A stretch of DNA of 64,000 bases from Pluralibacter sp. UBA7423 (GTDB lineage Bacteria > Pseudomonadota > Gammaproteobacteria > Enterobacterales > Enterobacteriaceae), in NCBI GenBank assembly GCA_002470465.1, contig DKMD01000012.1:65744-129743 (forward strand), given 5' to 3'. Below, one piece after another: positions 51,997 to 62,411 of the stretch. Position numbers and translations under genes: made by a program. Position 1 is the first letter of the stretch; the number at the start of each line of letters is the position of its first letter. The notes below the pieces were generated by a model. The model worked only from the letters and a program-made list of their open reading frames with translations. It made no database searches and had not been told where the DNA came from.

Positions 51997-53145
51997 ATGA
52001 GTCTGAAAGAGAAAACCCTGTCCCTGTTTGCTGAAAAATTTGGCTACCCTGCCACCCACGTTATTCAGGCACCAGGCCGCGTCAACCTGATTGGCGAGCA
52101 CACCGACTATAACGACGGTTTTGTGCTGCCCTGCGCCATTGATTACCAGACGGTCATCAGCTGTTCACCGCGTAACGATCGCACGGTACGCGTCATTGCC
52201 GCCGATTATGAAAACCAGACGGATGAATTCTCACTGGATGCCCCTATCGTCAGCCACGATACCCAGCAGTGGTCTAACTATGTGCGCGGCGTGGTAAAAC
52301 ATCTGCAAAAACGCGACCGCAATTTTGGCGGCGTGGATATGGTGATCAGCGGCGATGTGCCGCAGGGCGCAGGGCTGAGCTCCTCGGCCTCGCTGGAGGT
52401 TGCTGTCGGAACCGTGTTCCAGCAGCTGTATCATCTGCCGCTCGATGGCGCGCAGATTGCGCTGAACGGTCAGGAGGCGGAGAACCAGTTTGTCGGCTGT
52501 AACTGCGGCATTATGGATCAGCTGATTTCCGCGCTGGGCAAGAAAGATCATGCGCTGCTGCTGGACTGCCGCTCGCTCGGCACCAAAGCCGTTTCCATGC
52601 CGAAAGGCGCGGCGGTGATCATCATTAACAGCAACTTTAAGCGCACGCTGGTCGGCAGCGAGTACAACACTCGCCGCGAACAGTGTGAAACAGGCGCGCG
52701 TTTCTTCCAGCAGCCAGCCCTGCGCGACGTATCACTGGAAAAATTCAATGCTGTAGCCCATGAACTTGACCCGGTTGTAGCCAAACGCGTGCGCCATGTG
52801 CTGACTGAAAATGCCCGTACCGTAGAGGCCGCTTCCGCGCTGGAAAAAGGCGACCTGAAACGCATGGGTGAGCTGATGGCAGAATCTCACGCTTCCATGC
52901 GTGATGATTTCGAAATCACCGTACCGCAAATCGATACGCTGGTTGAGATTGTGAAAGCGACTATCGGTGACAAAGGCGGTGTGCGCATGACCGGCGGCGG
53001 CTTCGGCGGCTGTATCGTGGCTCTGGTACCGGAAGAGCTGGTGCCAACGGTGAAAGAAGCCGTTGCCGCGCAGTATCAGGCGAAAACCGGCATTAAAGAA
53101 ACCTTCTACGTCTGTAAAGCATCTCAAGGAGCGGGCCAGTGCTGA
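51997..53145 (+). CDS. galK: Galactokinase GalK
   Basis: A 382-aa GHMP kinase that phosphorylates galactose. It has the galactokinase signature [15 protein letters not shown] near residue 27, the ATP loop [14 protein letters not shown] near residue 120 and the C-terminal [13 protein letters not shown]. It starts five bases after galT and overlaps galM by 7 bp. Confidence 0.97.
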   Translation: MSLKEKTLSLFAEKFGYPATHVIQAPGRVNLIGEHTDYNDGFVLPCAIDYQTVISCSPRNDRTVRVIAADYENQTDEFSLDAPIVSHDTQQWSNYVRGVVKHLQKRDRNFGGVDMVISGDVPQGAGLSSSASLEVAVGTVFQQLYHLPLDGAQIALNGQEAENQFVGCNCGIMDQLISALGKKDHALLLDCRSLGTKAVSMPKGAAVIIINSNFKRTLVGSEYNTRREQCETGARFFQQPALRDVSLEKFNAVAHELDPVVAKRVRHVLTENARTVEAASALEKGDLKRMGELMAESHASMRDDFEITVPQIDTLVEIVKATIGDKGGVRMTGGGFGGCIVALVPEELVPTVKEAVAAQYQAKTGIKETFYVCKASQGAGQC

Positions 53146-54179
53146 CTGAAACGCCAACTCTTGCCCCCGACGGCCTGCCGTTCCGTCTGCTGACCCTGCG
53201 CAACGGCGCAGGGATGGTAGTGACGCTGATGGACTGGGGCGCAACGCTGCTGTCTGCCCGTATTCCAATGAAAGACGGCAGTGTGCGCGAGGCACTCCTC
53301 GGCTGCGCCAGCCCGGAATACTATCCGCAACAGGCGGCATTTCTCGGCGCATCCGTAGGGCGTTACGCAAACCGGATCGCCGACAGCCGCTTTACGCTTG
53401 AGGGTGTGACATATACGCTCAAGCCGAGCCAGGGCCCTAATCAGCTCCACGGCGGGCCAGAGGGCTTTGATAAACGTCGCTGGCAGGTCGTGAATCAGAA
53501 TGACAATTCGGTGCTCTTCGGGCTGGAATCTGCCGATGGCGATCAGGGCTTCCCGGGAAATCTCAGCGCCACCGCTCACTACCGTCTGACGGATGATAAC
53601 CGCATCGCCATTGAATATCGGGCGACCGTCGATAAAGCCTGCCCGGTAAATATGACTAACCACGTCTATTTCAATCTCGACGGCGGGCAGAGCGATGTTC
53701 GTCAACACAAGCTGCAGATTGCAGCAGAAGCGTATCTGCCCGTGGATGAGATGGGTATCCCGCGTTCAGGCCTGAAAGCCGTTGACAATACCAGTTTTGA
53801 TTTCCGTCAGCCGAAGACGATCGCCCGCGAGTTTCTGAGCGATGACGATCAGCGCAAAGTGAAGGGTTACGATCACGGCTTCCTGCTTTCGGCTCAGGGA
53901 GATCCTTCCCGGGTAGCTGCGGCGGTGTGGTCATCCGACGAGAAGCTTCAGTTGCAGGTGTACACCACGGCTCCGGCTCTACAGTTCTATTCCGGCAACT
54001 ATCTGGGCGGCACGCCATCGCGAGAAACCGAACCTTATGCCGACTGGCAAGGCCTGGCGCTGGAAAGCGAATATCTGCCCGACAGCCCGAACCATCCGGA
54101 GTGGCCTCAGCCGGACTGCGTACTGCGGCCCGGTGAAGAGTACATCAGCGTCACCGAATACCAGTTCACCTCGTTGTAA
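53139..54179 (+). CDS. galM: Galactose mutarotase GalM
   Basis: A 346-aa aldose 1-epimerase. It has the sugar-binding [10 protein letters not shown], the catalytic His in MTNHVYFNL and the C-terminal Glu in [16 protein letters not shown]. The first codons overlap the galK end by 7 bp, indicating coupling. Last gene of the operon. Confidence 0.96.
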   Translation: MLTETPTLAPDGLPFRLLTLRNGAGMVVTLMDWGATLLSARIPMKDGSVREALLGCASPEYYPQQAAFLGASVGRYANRIADSRFTLEGVTYTLKPSQGPNQLHGGPEGFDKRRWQVVNQNDNSVLFGLESADGDQGFPGNLSATAHYRLTDDNRIAIEYRATVDKACPVNMTNHVYFNLDGGQSDVRQHKLQIAAEAYLPVDEMGIPRSGLKAVDNTSFDFRQPKTIAREFLSDDDQRKVKGYDHGFLLSAQGDPSRVAAAVWSSDEKLQLQVYTTAPALQFYSGNYLGGTPSRETEPYADWQGLALESEYLPDSPNHPEWPQPDCVLRPGEEYISVTEYQFTSL

Positions 54180-54184
54180 TCTCC

Positions 54185-54211
54185 AGCCCTCTTCACTGAG
54201 GGCTTTTTTTC
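54185..54211 (+). terminator. Terminator of the gal operon
   Basis: AGCCCTC and GAGGGCT pair around TTCACT and are followed by seven T. Confidence 0.9.
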
Positions 54212-54341
54212 GCCAGATTGCTGAAAGTCGCGCCACTTACCTGCAAAAACATAACGGCCGGTTCACATGCTGCTTACACTGCGCCGCTATTTTCGCTATG
54301 GTTAAGGATAAGCGTTGCCGACCGTAACGAGGCGGCAATAT

Positions 54342-54360
54342 AATGAGAATTGTTATCATT
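54342..54360. promoter_or_regulatory. Fur box upstream of gpmA
   Basis: AATGAGAATTGTTATCATT matches the 19-bp Fur box (GATAATGATAATCATTATC) at most positions, with the typical ATGAGAATNNTTATCAT core. It lies 23 bp before the gpmA start. Fur control of gpmA is known in Escherichia. Confidence 0.8.
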
Positions 54361-54383
54361 CAATCTAGTTCAGGAGTCACAGT

Positions 54384-55136
54384 ATGGCTGTTACTAAGCT
54401 TGTGCTTGTTCGCCACGGCGAGAGCCAGTGGAATAATGAAAACCGCTTCACCGGTTGGTATGATGTTGATCTGTCTGAAAAAGGCGTTGGCGAAGCGAAA
54501 GCGGCAGGGAAACTGCTGAAGGATGAAGGCTTCAGCTTTGATTTTGCTTATACCTCTGTGCTGAAACGCGCCATTCACACCTTGTGGAACGTGCTGGATG
54601 AACTGGATCAGGCCTGGCTGCCGGTTGAGAAGTCCTGGAAGCTGAACGAGCGCCACTACGGTGCGCTGCAGGGTCTCAACAAAGCAGAAACTGCTGAAAA
54701 GTACGGCGACGAGCAGGTTAAGCAGTGGCGTCGTGGTTTTGCCGTGACGCCACCTGAGCTGACTAAAGACGATGAACGTTACCCGGGCCACGATCCGCGC
54801 TACGCGAAGCTGACCGATAAAGAGCTGCCGGTCACCGAAAGCCTGGCGCTGACCATCGATCGCGTAGTGCCATACTGGAACGAAACCATTCTGCCGCGCA
54901 TTAAAAGCGGCGAGCGCGTGATTATCGCCGCGCACGGTAACTCCCTGCGTGCCCTGGTCAAATTCCTGGACAACATGGGTGAAGATGAGATTCTTGAGCT
55001 GAACATCCCGACCGGCGTGCCGCTGGTGTATGAGTTCGACGAAAACTTCAAGCCAATCAAGCACTACTATCTGGGCAACGCGGATGAGATCGCCGCGAAA
55101 GCCGCTGCGGTCGCGAACCAGGGTAAAGCGAAGTAA
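54384..55136 (+). CDS. gpmA: 2,3-bisphosphoglycerate-dependent phosphoglycerate mutase GpmA
   Basis: A 250-aa glycolytic enzyme interconverting 3- and 2-phosphoglycerate. It has the phosphohistidine motif [10 protein letters not shown] (His11), [12 protein letters not shown] and the second His in [13 protein letters not shown]. It starts 23 bp after a Fur box. In Escherichia aroG is the next gene; here a 3.6-kb gene separates them. Confidence 0.97.
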   Translation: MAVTKLVLVRHGESQWNNENRFTGWYDVDLSEKGVGEAKAAGKLLKDEGFSFDFAYTSVLKRAIHTLWNVLDELDQAWLPVEKSWKLNERHYGALQGLNKAETAEKYGDEQVKQWRRGFAVTPPELTKDDERYPGHDPRYAKLTDKELPVTESLALTIDRVVPYWNETILPRIKSGERVIIAAHGNSLRALVKFLDNMGEDEILELNIPTGVPLVYEFDENFKPIKHYYLGNADEIAAKAAAVANQGKAK

Positions 55137-55143
55137 GAAAACC

Positions 55144-55170
55144 GCCCTCTCTACGGAGAGGGCCTTTCAT
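55144..55170 (+). terminator. Terminator of gpmA
   Basis: GCCCTCTC and GAGAGGGC pair around TACG and are followed by CTTTCATTT. It overlaps the last codons of the convergent nuclease-NACHT gene. Confidence 0.8.
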
Positions 55171-58100
55171 TTCTGGCGAGTTCAATCCACAGCCTGAAAA
55201 CCCGCTGTATACACGGATTGGCAATCTTATCCCCTGCATCAAGATAATTATTCAGTTGGTCAGGACGCAGCAGTTGAGCGTATTCTCCGGCTCTGCTTTC
55301 AAAGAGTTGCGCCACTGTTGGATGCCAGTGTGCAGTGACAATGTTATGAAGAAATGCCTCGGCCACGTCGTCATCCCATTTCAACGCCAGCAGCGATAAC
55401 AGGGTGTCATGCCATGTTTGATGGCTGATCAGCGAGGGGATAAGACCTATGGTTAAATCTTTGGTCAACAAATGCGCTTTTGCGTCCAGCAATTTCGCCA
55501 GAAAATTATTGATGATTTGCTCTGACTGACTGGCAATAGCCCGCTCCAGCAGTGCCGTTGCCCGGTCATCTGAAAGCGCATCCACCATCTTGCGTTGATG
55601 AGTGTCGATTTCGGTAAATGTTTGGCAATTCAGCAAGATTATTTTATTGATAATCCCTTCATCCAGAGAGCTCGCATAACGAGAAATCATCTCAATCATC
55701 ATGCCTAATGACATAGCATAGCTAAAAATGTCTTCACTGAACTTAGTTTGATTTTCAGTTGGAAAAGACGTCGCAAGGAAACGGTTGAGCCACTCGAGCA
55801 TCAATTCGCGATCGTCACATTTCTCAATCAGACGAATTAGTTCGGCCTCAACGCCAGATAAATTATGTCCCGGAACAATATTTCGTTCATAGCAGGCCGC
55901 GAATTCAGCAAAATAGAGATTAAGCGTGTCGAGCGGTGATGACCGGAAAAAAGAAAGGGCATACATCATCGCATCCATGTCGTCATGTTTAACAATATCA
56001 AGGGCTGCTTCAGCGAATAAGGCAAATTGATGGGCGCTGGCAATACTCCACAGATAGCTATAGATTATAAAATCAGCAGGCTGCTTGCCCTGTTCCCATG
56101 CATCGAGCAGACGCTGCTCATGAACGAGCATGCCCGGCCACAGTTTCAAAAGGTTTACCGTGCTTTCGAGATAGCTATAATTTAAACGGTCAAAGACTCT
56201 GTCATCATTCACTAAGCCAATGAGGTCATTTAGCTCATCTTCAAAATCAACCTCTTCCCCCATTTCAAACAGGGCCTTTTTGATATAGAACTGATATTTT
56301 TTCTGCTGTTTCAGCGCCTGATATAACGCCCCCTTCAACCTGACGGGGTCGATTTTTTGGATTGCATACAGCGCGGAGCTCATATCTTTCAGAGACTCCG
56401 TTGCGGCGACAACCTCTTCGAGTATAGGTATGTCGGATTCATCGCCATAAATCCCTAAGGTGTCCGATGCAAGGCAGGTAAATACTTGTGCGTCCTTTTT
56501 CCACGTTGCCAGCCTCTCCCTGGCAATATCAGTAATAACGGCAGCTGGTCCACGCCACCAATTCTGATATTCGCCTCCAGATATTTTTGTCACCGCCTGC
56601 AACATGGCGGAAGAGTCGTTGTACGAATGCTGAAGCAAAGCGACATCACCGGAGCACGCCAGTGCCGCCAGCCGCTGTCCGCCATGATGGTGATCGCACA
56701 ACCCTTCACTCGACCGCAGGCGCGCGTAAGCCCTGCCTGTGCCCAACACGCCCAGAGCCACAATTGCCGCGCTCCGCGTCAGAATCTCCACGCTTTGCTC
56801 TTGTTCGAGCAACCAGTCTTCCGCCGTTGCAATCCCGTCCCCGCCACGGGCTTTCGCAATCTCCGCACCACAGATTGCGTCCTGTTTCAGTATGGTGTTC
56901 AGAAATTCCGGAACGTCAGCGGGGGAAAGTTGCTCACCCACAAAAAAACACGCATCCCGACCTATACTTTTGAAGGTATGGCTGTCCACTTCACGCCAGC
57001 TTTTCGTTAGCCCCATCGCCAGGAGATAATCCAGCAAAATGTTGTGCTCAGTGAAGATAAAGCTCTCTTTTTCTTTTTTAAGCAGTTCAAACTTAGTGAT
57101 AAAGTCGCTAAATACACCAATGGATTGAAATGAAAAGAGAAGCTTCTCACCACTTAGCGCCTGATTAACCCTTTGCGCAAGTTCATTCAGTTTATCCTGC
57201 GCAAGCGCGTAAGCGCCAAACCCAACCCGTATCTCGTAGACGATCGCTGACATCGCCCGCACAATGGTGAAATCATCCAACTTATTCAGGAGAGTATCGG
57301 CAGATGTCACTCTGCTCCGGCTCCGGGTAATTTTATCCCCGACAATGGTGCTTAACATCCCCGCGAATGCCTTGGGCAAAGCGGAATGTTTTTGAAAGAA
57401 TTCGAGCGCTTTGGTTAACCCAAAAGGGGAACGTAAGAAAGCGGCCTGAGGCAGCTGGATGAGGGTTCTGAGTTCATCATTAAATGTGCTTTGCATCTTT
57501 ACCGGGAGGTTCAAGCGAGCAATATTGACTATCTGTCGATAGGTTAAGGGTTCAATACGCAAGATAGCGCTGATGCCGTCAATATAGACGGGTATCCGCA
57601 GCCCGGTATCTCTTACCGTTATCAGGCAAGGGTAATCCACAGAAATAGCCTGTAATTCATTGATGAAGGCGTTAACTTCCGACTCCTGTAATTCATCCAG
57701 TCCATCAAATAAAAAGATGAAACGCGAAGGCAGCGACTGCCAGCTTCCCCAGCTAATGCCCAGGCTGGACTCGATCATCTTATTCAACCCACCACGACTG
57801 TAGGTATTCAGTGGGATAAGTACCGGCACAACGTCACTTCCCTCTTCGATCAAATGGAAGCGAATATAATGCTGTAACGCCGTTTTACCGCCTCCGCCGG
57901 GGCAAACTATCAGCGTCTTACCCGGTGCGGCAAAGGCATTTGAGGACGGGTTAATAAAGTCTGAGTAAGAAAACTTCAGGCTTGCGTCATCGCGATAAGC
58001 GGGGTTCTCCACCAGAATATTCTCCGGTGCCTGGCTTTGACTTAACAATAACTCGGTATAACGACATGGCGTATTTCTAATACCGGCACGATAGCGGTGG

Positions 58101-58744
58101 ATATCAAAATTGGCACGTGGGTATTCACGTACCACCACATCAACAGAAAAATACTTATCCAGCACTGGGGTAATTGATGGCCAGACCAGCGTCAACTCAT
58201 TGTCAAAATCAAGCGCGGACCAGACGATGATTTTTGCCGTGTCGATATAGTGATGAACCACATTTACCGGATCTAAATTCAGTGCTTCCAGACCTTTTCG
58301 CTGCGTCGCATACGCTTTGCCGAGCACCTCCTGACATTTTTTCTTCAGGTCGATAAAATCGGTCTGTCGCAGCAGCACTCTGGTCGTTTTTGCGACATCG
58401 CCCGTCGTGACGATAAGATGCTGCTCAGGAGTATCCCCTTGTAAAACACCGTTTAGCGCAATTTTGACCACTTCATCGGCCAGCGTGTCCGTGCCGAGCG
58501 CCGTCGCATAGCGTTTGCACTGAATGCAAATAACCCCCTGCGTTTTAGTATTTCTTGCCGTGCAATCAAAACCACCGTCAGTCGATTTTTGTCTTCCCGC
58601 CTCAAGAGTAAAACCTTTTTTACTGCCCAACTCTCCCATGGCGACGTAAACAAAATCCTCGAACTCGTCAGGAGTCAATTGGGACAGAGGGAGCGGCTGG
58701 CCTTTATATAAATTAGGTTTAAGCATGGGCATCACGTTCAGCAT
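55151..58744 (-). CDS. Nuclease-NACHT (STAND) protein, probable anti-phage defence
   Basis: A 1197-aa three-part protein. Residues about 15-130 form an Mrr-like restriction endonuclease domain with DGGFD (Asp60) and IQCKRY (Gln75, Lys77), the D...QxK active site. Residues about 270-470 form a NACHT-type ATPase: Walker A PGGGGKTAL (282-290), Walker B FIFLFDGLDEL (342-352) and sensor Arg in ITVRDT. The rest, about 600-1197, is an all-helical repeat region, the likely sensor. This plan, nuclease effector + NACHT switch + repeat sensor, is that of Avs/bNACHT immune proteins. It is longer than many bNACHT proteins and shorter than Avs4. It is a single gene with no partner, inserted between gpmA and aroG. 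The start could be any of ATG 58744, 58732 or 58726. Confidence 0.85.
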   Translation of the reverse strand: MLNVMPMLKPNLYKGQPLPLSQLTPDEFEDFVYVAMGELGSKKGFTLEAGRQKSTDGGFDCTARNTKTQGVICIQCKRYATALGTDTLADEVVKIALNGVLQGDTPEQHLIVTTGDVAKTTRVLLRQTDFIDLKKKCQEVLGKAYATQRKGLEALNLDPVNVVHHYIDTAKIIVWSALDFDNELTLVWPSITPVLDKYFSVDVVVREYPRANFDIHRYRAGIRNTPCRYTELLLSQSQAPENILVENPAYRDDASLKFSYSDFINPSSNAFAAPGKTLIVCPGGGGKTALQHYIRFHLIEEGSDVVPVLIPLNTYSRGGLNKMIESSLGISWGSWQSLPSRFIFLFDGLDELQESEVNAFINELQAISVDYPCLITVRDTGLRIPVYIDGISAILRIEPLTYRQIVNIARLNLPVKMQSTFNDELRTLIQLPQAAFLRSPFGLTKALEFFQKHSALPKAFAGMLSTIVGDKITRSRSRVTSADTLLNKLDDFTIVRAMSAIVYEIRVGFGAYALAQDKLNELAQRVNQALSGEKLLFSFQSIGVFSDFITKFELLKKEKESFIFTEHNILLDYLLAMGLTKSWREVDSHTFKSIGRDACFFVGEQLSPADVPEFLNTILKQDAICGAEIAKARGGDGIATAEDWLLEQEQSVEILTRSAAIVALGVLGTGRAYARLRSSEGLCDHHHGGQRLAALACSGDVALLQHSYNDSSAMLQAVTKISGGEYQNWWRGPAAVITDIARERLATWKKDAQVFTCLASDTLGIYGDESDIPILEEVVAATESLKDMSSALYAIQKIDPVRLKGALYQALKQQKKYQFYIKKALFEMGEEVDFEDELNDLIGLVNDDRVFDRLNYSYLESTVNLLKLWPGMLVHEQRLLDAWEQGKQPADFIIYSYLWSIASAHQFALFAEAALDIVKHDDMDAMMYALSFFRSSPLDTLNLYFAEFAACYERNIVPGHNLSGVEAELIRLIEKCDDRELMLEWLNRFLATSFPTENQTKFSEDIFSYAMSLGMMIEMISRYASSLDEGIINKIILLNCQTFTEIDTHQRKMVDALSDDRATALLERAIASQSEQIINNFLAKLLDAKAHLLTKDLTIGLIPSLISHQTWHDTLLSLLALKWDDDVAEAFLHNIVTAHWHPTVAQLFESRAGEYAQLLRPDQLNNYLDAGDKIANPCIQRVFRLWIELARNERPSP

Positions 58745-58813
58745 GAGGGTTAAATTAACTTATTGATTCTACGCCTATATCCTTAATGAATAAACGCACC
58801 CCGCCCACAGATA

Positions 58814-58840
58814 CAAAAAAACCGGCACGGGGCCGGTTTC
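58814..58840 (-). terminator. Terminator of aroG
   Basis: AAACCGGC and GCCGGTTT pair around ACGGG. On the minus strand a T-run follows. It lies about 20 bases after the aroG stop. Confidence 0.85.
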
Positions 58841-58856
58841 AGTAAATTATGAAAAA

Positions 58857-59909
58857 TTACCCGCGACGCGCCTTAACCGCATTCGCCAGCTGGCGCAGAA
58901 CGGCTTCGGTGTCGTCCCAGCCGATGCAGGCATCGGTAATGCTCTTGCCGTAGGTCAGCGGTTCACCGCTTTCCAGATTCTGGTTACCTTCCACCAGGTG
59001 GCTCTCAATCATCACGCCGACAATCGCTTTTTCGCCGTTGGCAATCTGGCCACAAACATCGGTTGCAACGTCCATCTGCTTTTTGAACTGCTTGCTGGAG
59101 TTGGCATGGCTGAAGTCGATCATCACCTGAGATGGCAGGCCCGCTTTATGCAGCCCTTCTTTCACCATCGCCACGTGATGCGCACTGTAATTCGGCTCTT
59201 TGCCGCCGCGCAGGATGATATGGCAGTCACCATTGCCGCTGGTGTTAACGATAGCGGAATGACCCCATTTGGTGACGGACAGGAAGCAGTGAGGCGCGCC
59301 TGCGGCGTTGATGGCGTCAATAGCCACTTTGATGGTGCCGTCGGTCCCATTTTTGAAACCTACCGGGCAGGAAAGGCCCGAGGCCAGCTCACGGTGAACC
59401 TGAGATTCAGTGGTACGTGCACCAATCGCGCCCCAGCTCATCAGATCCGCCATGTACTGCGGGGTGATCATGTCGAGGAATTCGCCCGCCGCCGGCAAGC
59501 CGCTGTCGTTGATTTCCAGCAGCAGCTTACGTGCGATACGCAGGCCGTCGTTAATCTGGAAGCTGTTATCCATGTGTGGATCGTTGATCAGCCCTTTCCA
59601 GCCCACCGTGGTCCGCGGTTTTTCAAAATAGACGCGCATAACGATTTCCAGCTCACCCTGCAGCGCTTCACGAAGCATCAACAGACGGCTCGCATACTCT
59701 TTCGCCGCGACCGGATCGTGAATTGAGCAAGGACCAATCACCACCAGCAGGCGATCGTCATGACCTTTGAGGATCTGATGGATCGCTTTGCGGGCATGAG
59801 AAACCGTATTTGCGGCATTTTCAGTGGCGGGGAATTTTTCAAGGAGCGCGACAGGAGGTAATAACTCGTTGATCTCTTTGATGCGTAAATCGTCGTTCTG
59901 ATAATTCAT
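58857..59909 (-). CDS. aroG: Phenylalanine-sensitive DAHP synthase AroG
   Basis: A 350-aa class I DAHP synthase condensing phosphoenolpyruvate and erythrose 4-phosphate, the first step of aromatic biosynthesis. It has VVIGPCSIHD near residue 92, MRVYFEKPRTTVGWKGLINDP (split), QVMIDFSHANSSK and GVMIESHLVEGNQ. The ATG at 59909 (MNYQNDDLRIKEINELLPP) gives the Escherichia length. A perfect TyrR box lies upstream. Confidence 0.97.
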   Translation of the reverse strand: MNYQNDDLRIKEINELLPPVALLEKFPATENAANTVSHARKAIHQILKGHDDRLLVVIGPCSIHDPVAAKEYASRLLMLREALQGELEIVMRVYFEKPRTTVGWKGLINDPHMDNSFQINDGLRIARKLLLEINDSGLPAAGEFLDMITPQYMADLMSWGAIGARTTESQVHRELASGLSCPVGFKNGTDGTIKVAIDAINAAGAPHCFLSVTKWGHSAIVNTSGNGDCHIILRGGKEPNYSAHHVAMVKEGLHKAGLPSQVMIDFSHANSSKQFKKQMDVATDVCGQIANGEKAIVGVMIESHLVEGNQNLESGEPLTYGKSITDACIGWDDTEAVLRQLANAVKARRG

Positions 59910-60227
59910 GATCTTTCCAGCGTTGCCATACTTATATGATTGAGTGCAATCCTTCCAATCTATCTCGTCAGCCAGGAAGTGTAAACAGGGTTTTACACTT
60001 GCGCCGGACAATTCCTGGAATTCCCCAAAAAAACGCCAGAATGTAGCGAGAAGTGAGAATGTCGCTACACTTTTTAAATGTAAATACCAAAAAAAAGATA
60101 TTTAACAAGATTCCCGGCTGACATAAATCAGCATAATGGAATCTTTCACCATCATGCGCCACGCGCATACGGCCATGCACTGTTGGAAGAAGTTATCCGA
60201 CGTAACGACCAGAACAGGAGCATCCTC
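59910..60227. other. aroG-ybgS divergent region
   Basis: 318 bp without a gene. It contains the TyrR box of aroG, an AT-rich stretch near 60060-60110 that may hold the ybgS promoter, and nothing else I can name. Confidence 0.6.
59980..59997. promoter_or_regulatory. TyrR box of aroG
   Basis: TGTAAACAGGGTTTTACA is a perfect match to the strong TyrR box TGTAAAN6TTTACA, 71 bp before the aroG start. TyrR with phenylalanine represses aroG from this position in Escherichia. Confidence 0.9.
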
Positions 60228-60605
60228 ATGAAAAACAAGACACTGGCTACACTCGTACTGACTGCCACGCTTTCGATGATGAGCGGCGCGGCGCTGGCCG
60301 CCGACAATGCCTCAGACAATAATGGACAGGCGAATTCTTCCGCCGATGCAGGACAGGTAGCGCCCGATGCCCATCAGAACATGGCTCCTAACGGAGTCGA
60401 CAACAGCAATGTGAATACTGATTCAAACGGCACGATGCTGCATCCAAACGGGTCGGCAAGCGATGCCCAACACATGAGCAAGGATGACATTCACAAAAAC
60501 ACGATGTGCAAAGACGGTAAATGCCCGGACATGAACAAGAAAGTTCAGACCGGTAGCGGCACGAACAGCGATGTCGATACCAAAACCGATGGTACAACCC
60601 AGTAA
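60228..60605 (+). CDS. ybgS: YbgS, small secreted protein
   Basis: A 125-aa protein with a signal peptide ([20 protein letters not shown], cleavage near AALA-AD). A low-complexity polar mature region rich in Asn, Asp, Ser and Lys follows, with two Cys near residue 100 (CKDGKC). It is a conserved enterobacterial protein of unknown function, in the same position as in Escherichia. The ATG at 60228 has AGGAGC upstream; the longer frame lacks one. Confidence 0.9.
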   Translation: MKNKTLATLVLTATLSMMSGAALAADNASDNNGQANSSADAGQVAPDAHQNMAPNGVDNSNVNTDSNGTMLHPNGSASDAQHMSKDDIHKNTMCKDGKCPDMNKKVQTGSGTNSDVDTKTDGTTQ

Positions 60606-60625
60606 ACCTGTTTAGTCTTCATAAT

Positions 60626-60655
60626 AAAGGAGAGCATAGCTCTCCTTTATTTTTA
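60626..60655 (+). terminator. Terminator after ybgS
   Basis: AAAGGAGAGC (60626-60635) and GCTCTCCTTT (60639-60648) form a perfect 10-bp stem followed by ATTTTT. Confidence 0.92.
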
Positions 60656-60715
60656 TGCGCGATGGATAAAGATCTGCAATGATGTCATGCATTAACTAAA
60701 AAGCGGGACCTGCAT

Positions 60716-61660
60716 ATGGCACATTCGCACTTAGACTCTTCAGGCCAGACGAAGGATGACGGCAATGGTCATCGCCTGCTGCTGGCGTTTATCATCACGG
60801 CAGGCTTTATGCTGCTGGAGGTGGTGGGTGGTCTTATTTCCGGATCGCTGGCGCTCCTTGCCGATGCCGGACATATGCTTACCGACGCCGCCGCGTTACT
60901 TTTCGCACTGCTGGCCGTTCATTTCGCACGCCGCCCTCCCAGTGCCCGGCACACGTTTGGCTGGCTGCGTCTGACAACGCTTGCGGCTTTCGTGAACGCC
61001 ATTGCGCTGGTGCTGATTACGGTGCTAATCGTCTGGGAGGCGTTTGTTCGTTTCCGTCACCCGCAGCCGATTGCCGGCGCGACAATGATGGTGATTGCCA
61101 TCGCTGGACTGCTCGCCAATATTCTCTCCTTCTGGATCCTGCATCGGGGCAGTGAAGAGAAAAACCTGAACGTGCGCGCCGCGGCGCTACACGTGCTTGG
61201 GGATTTGTTAGGCTCAGTAGGTGCAATTGTTGCAGCAATTGTGATTCTGACGACAGGCTGGACGCCAATTGATCCAATATTGTCCGTGCTGGTATCGTGC
61301 CTGGTGTTACGCAGCGCCTGGCAGTTGTTGAAAGAAAGCGTGAATGAGCTGCTGGAAGGTGCGCCCGGCTCGCTGGATGTCGCCGCACTGAAGCGAGGTT
61401 TACGCCGCGAAATCCCGGAAGTCCGGGATGTGCACCATGTTCATATCTGGCTGGTAGGGGAAAAACCGGTGATGACGCTGCATGTTCACGTTATTCCCCC
61501 CCACGATCATGACGCCCTGCTGGAACGCATTCAGCACTATCTTGAACACCACTATCGGATAGCACATGCCACCATCCAGATGGAATACCAGCCCTGCAGC
61601 GGGCCGGAATGCCACCTGAATGAGGCGCAGTCCGGACACGCCCACCATCATCACCACTAA
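60716..61660 (+). CDS. zitB: Zinc exporter ZitB
   Basis: A 314-aa cation-diffusion-facilitator protein with six membrane helices and a C-terminal cytoplasmic domain. Metal-site residues are in [15 protein letters not shown] (helix 2) and HVLGDLLGS (helix 5). The C-terminus is histidine-rich (HAHHHHH) and the N-terminus HSH-containing. It exports zinc by proton exchange. Its stop overlaps the convergent pnuC stop (61657-61660). Confidence 0.95.
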   Translation: MAHSHLDSSGQTKDDGNGHRLLLAFIITAGFMLLEVVGGLISGSLALLADAGHMLTDAAALLFALLAVHFARRPPSARHTFGWLRLTTLAAFVNAIALVLITVLIVWEAFVRFRHPQPIAGATMMVIAIAGLLANILSFWILHRGSEEKNLNVRAAALHVLGDLLGSVGAIVAAIVILTTGWTPIDPILSVLVSCLVLRSAWQLLKESVNELLEGAPGSLDVAALKRGLRREIPEVRDVHHVHIWLVGEKPVMTLHVHVIPPHDHDALLERIQHYLEHHYRIAHATIQMEYQPCSGPECHLNEAQSGHAHHHHH

Positions 61661-62376
61661 GACGACAGCGCGCGTGAACCTCTCTCACGGGCGCTGTTCA
61701 TCCACATCCGGCTGCCGTTCAAAGCAATAAACGTCAGCAGCAGATACTCCAGCGACATCGCATACACGCCCTGAAGCGCGAAAATCACTACGCTTATCAC
61801 GTTGATGATGATCCATAGCAGCCAGTTTTCAACGTATTTACGCGTCATCAGGATCATCGCCGCGATCGACAACACCATCATGCAGGAATCCCAGAAGGGG
61901 AAGGCATCCGGCTGAAGCTCCGGCACGGTCACGCTGAGCCCGACGGACTGCATGATGCTGACCGCCACGCGGGTCAGGAAAGCGAATACCGGATTGATAA
62001 AGACCGTCATCAGACCAACCGCCACCACGCATGCCGCAAGCCAGGCCAGCGCTTTAGGCAGCGGCAGCCAGCGAATTTGCAGTTCGGCCTGATGCTGGCT
62101 GGTTTGCCGCGACCAGGCGTACCAGCCGTAAATATTCGCCGCGAAGAAAAATAGCTGCAGCAGCAGGCTGGCGTACAGCTGGATCTGGAAGAAGATGATG
62201 GCAAACAGCGTGACGTTCAGCAGACCGAAAGCGTAGTTGCTGATTTTCTCAAGGCTCGCCAGCCAGATACAGAGCAACCCTGCAACCGTCCCCACGGCTT
62301 CAATCCAGGACAGATCATAGCCGCCCGCGCCAATCGGGATATGCACCAGAATATTTTGTGTGCTGAAAAAATCCAT
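61657..62376 (-). CDS. pnuC: Nicotinamide riboside transporter PnuC
   Basis: A 239-aa inner-membrane protein with about seven helices. It starts [24 protein letters not shown] and has the ANIYGWYAW and [20 protein letters not shown] motifs typical of PnuC. It imports nicotinamide riboside for NAD salvage. It follows nadA by 35 bp as one operon, repressed by NadR in Salmonella and Escherichia. Confidence 0.95.
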   Translation of the reverse strand: MDFFSTQNILVHIPIGAGGYDLSWIEAVGTVAGLLCIWLASLEKISNYAFGLLNVTLFAIIFFQIQLYASLLLQLFFFAANIYGWYAWSRQTSQHQAELQIRWLPLPKALAWLAACVVAVGLMTVFINPVFAFLTRVAVSIMQSVGLSVTVPELQPDAFPFWDSCMMVLSIAAMILMTRKYVENWLLWIIINVISVVIFALQGVYAMSLEYLLLTFIALNGSRMWMNSARERGSRALSS

Positions 62377-62411
62377 TTGTTCTCCTTCCGTTGAGCAAAG
62401 TAACGACAGCG

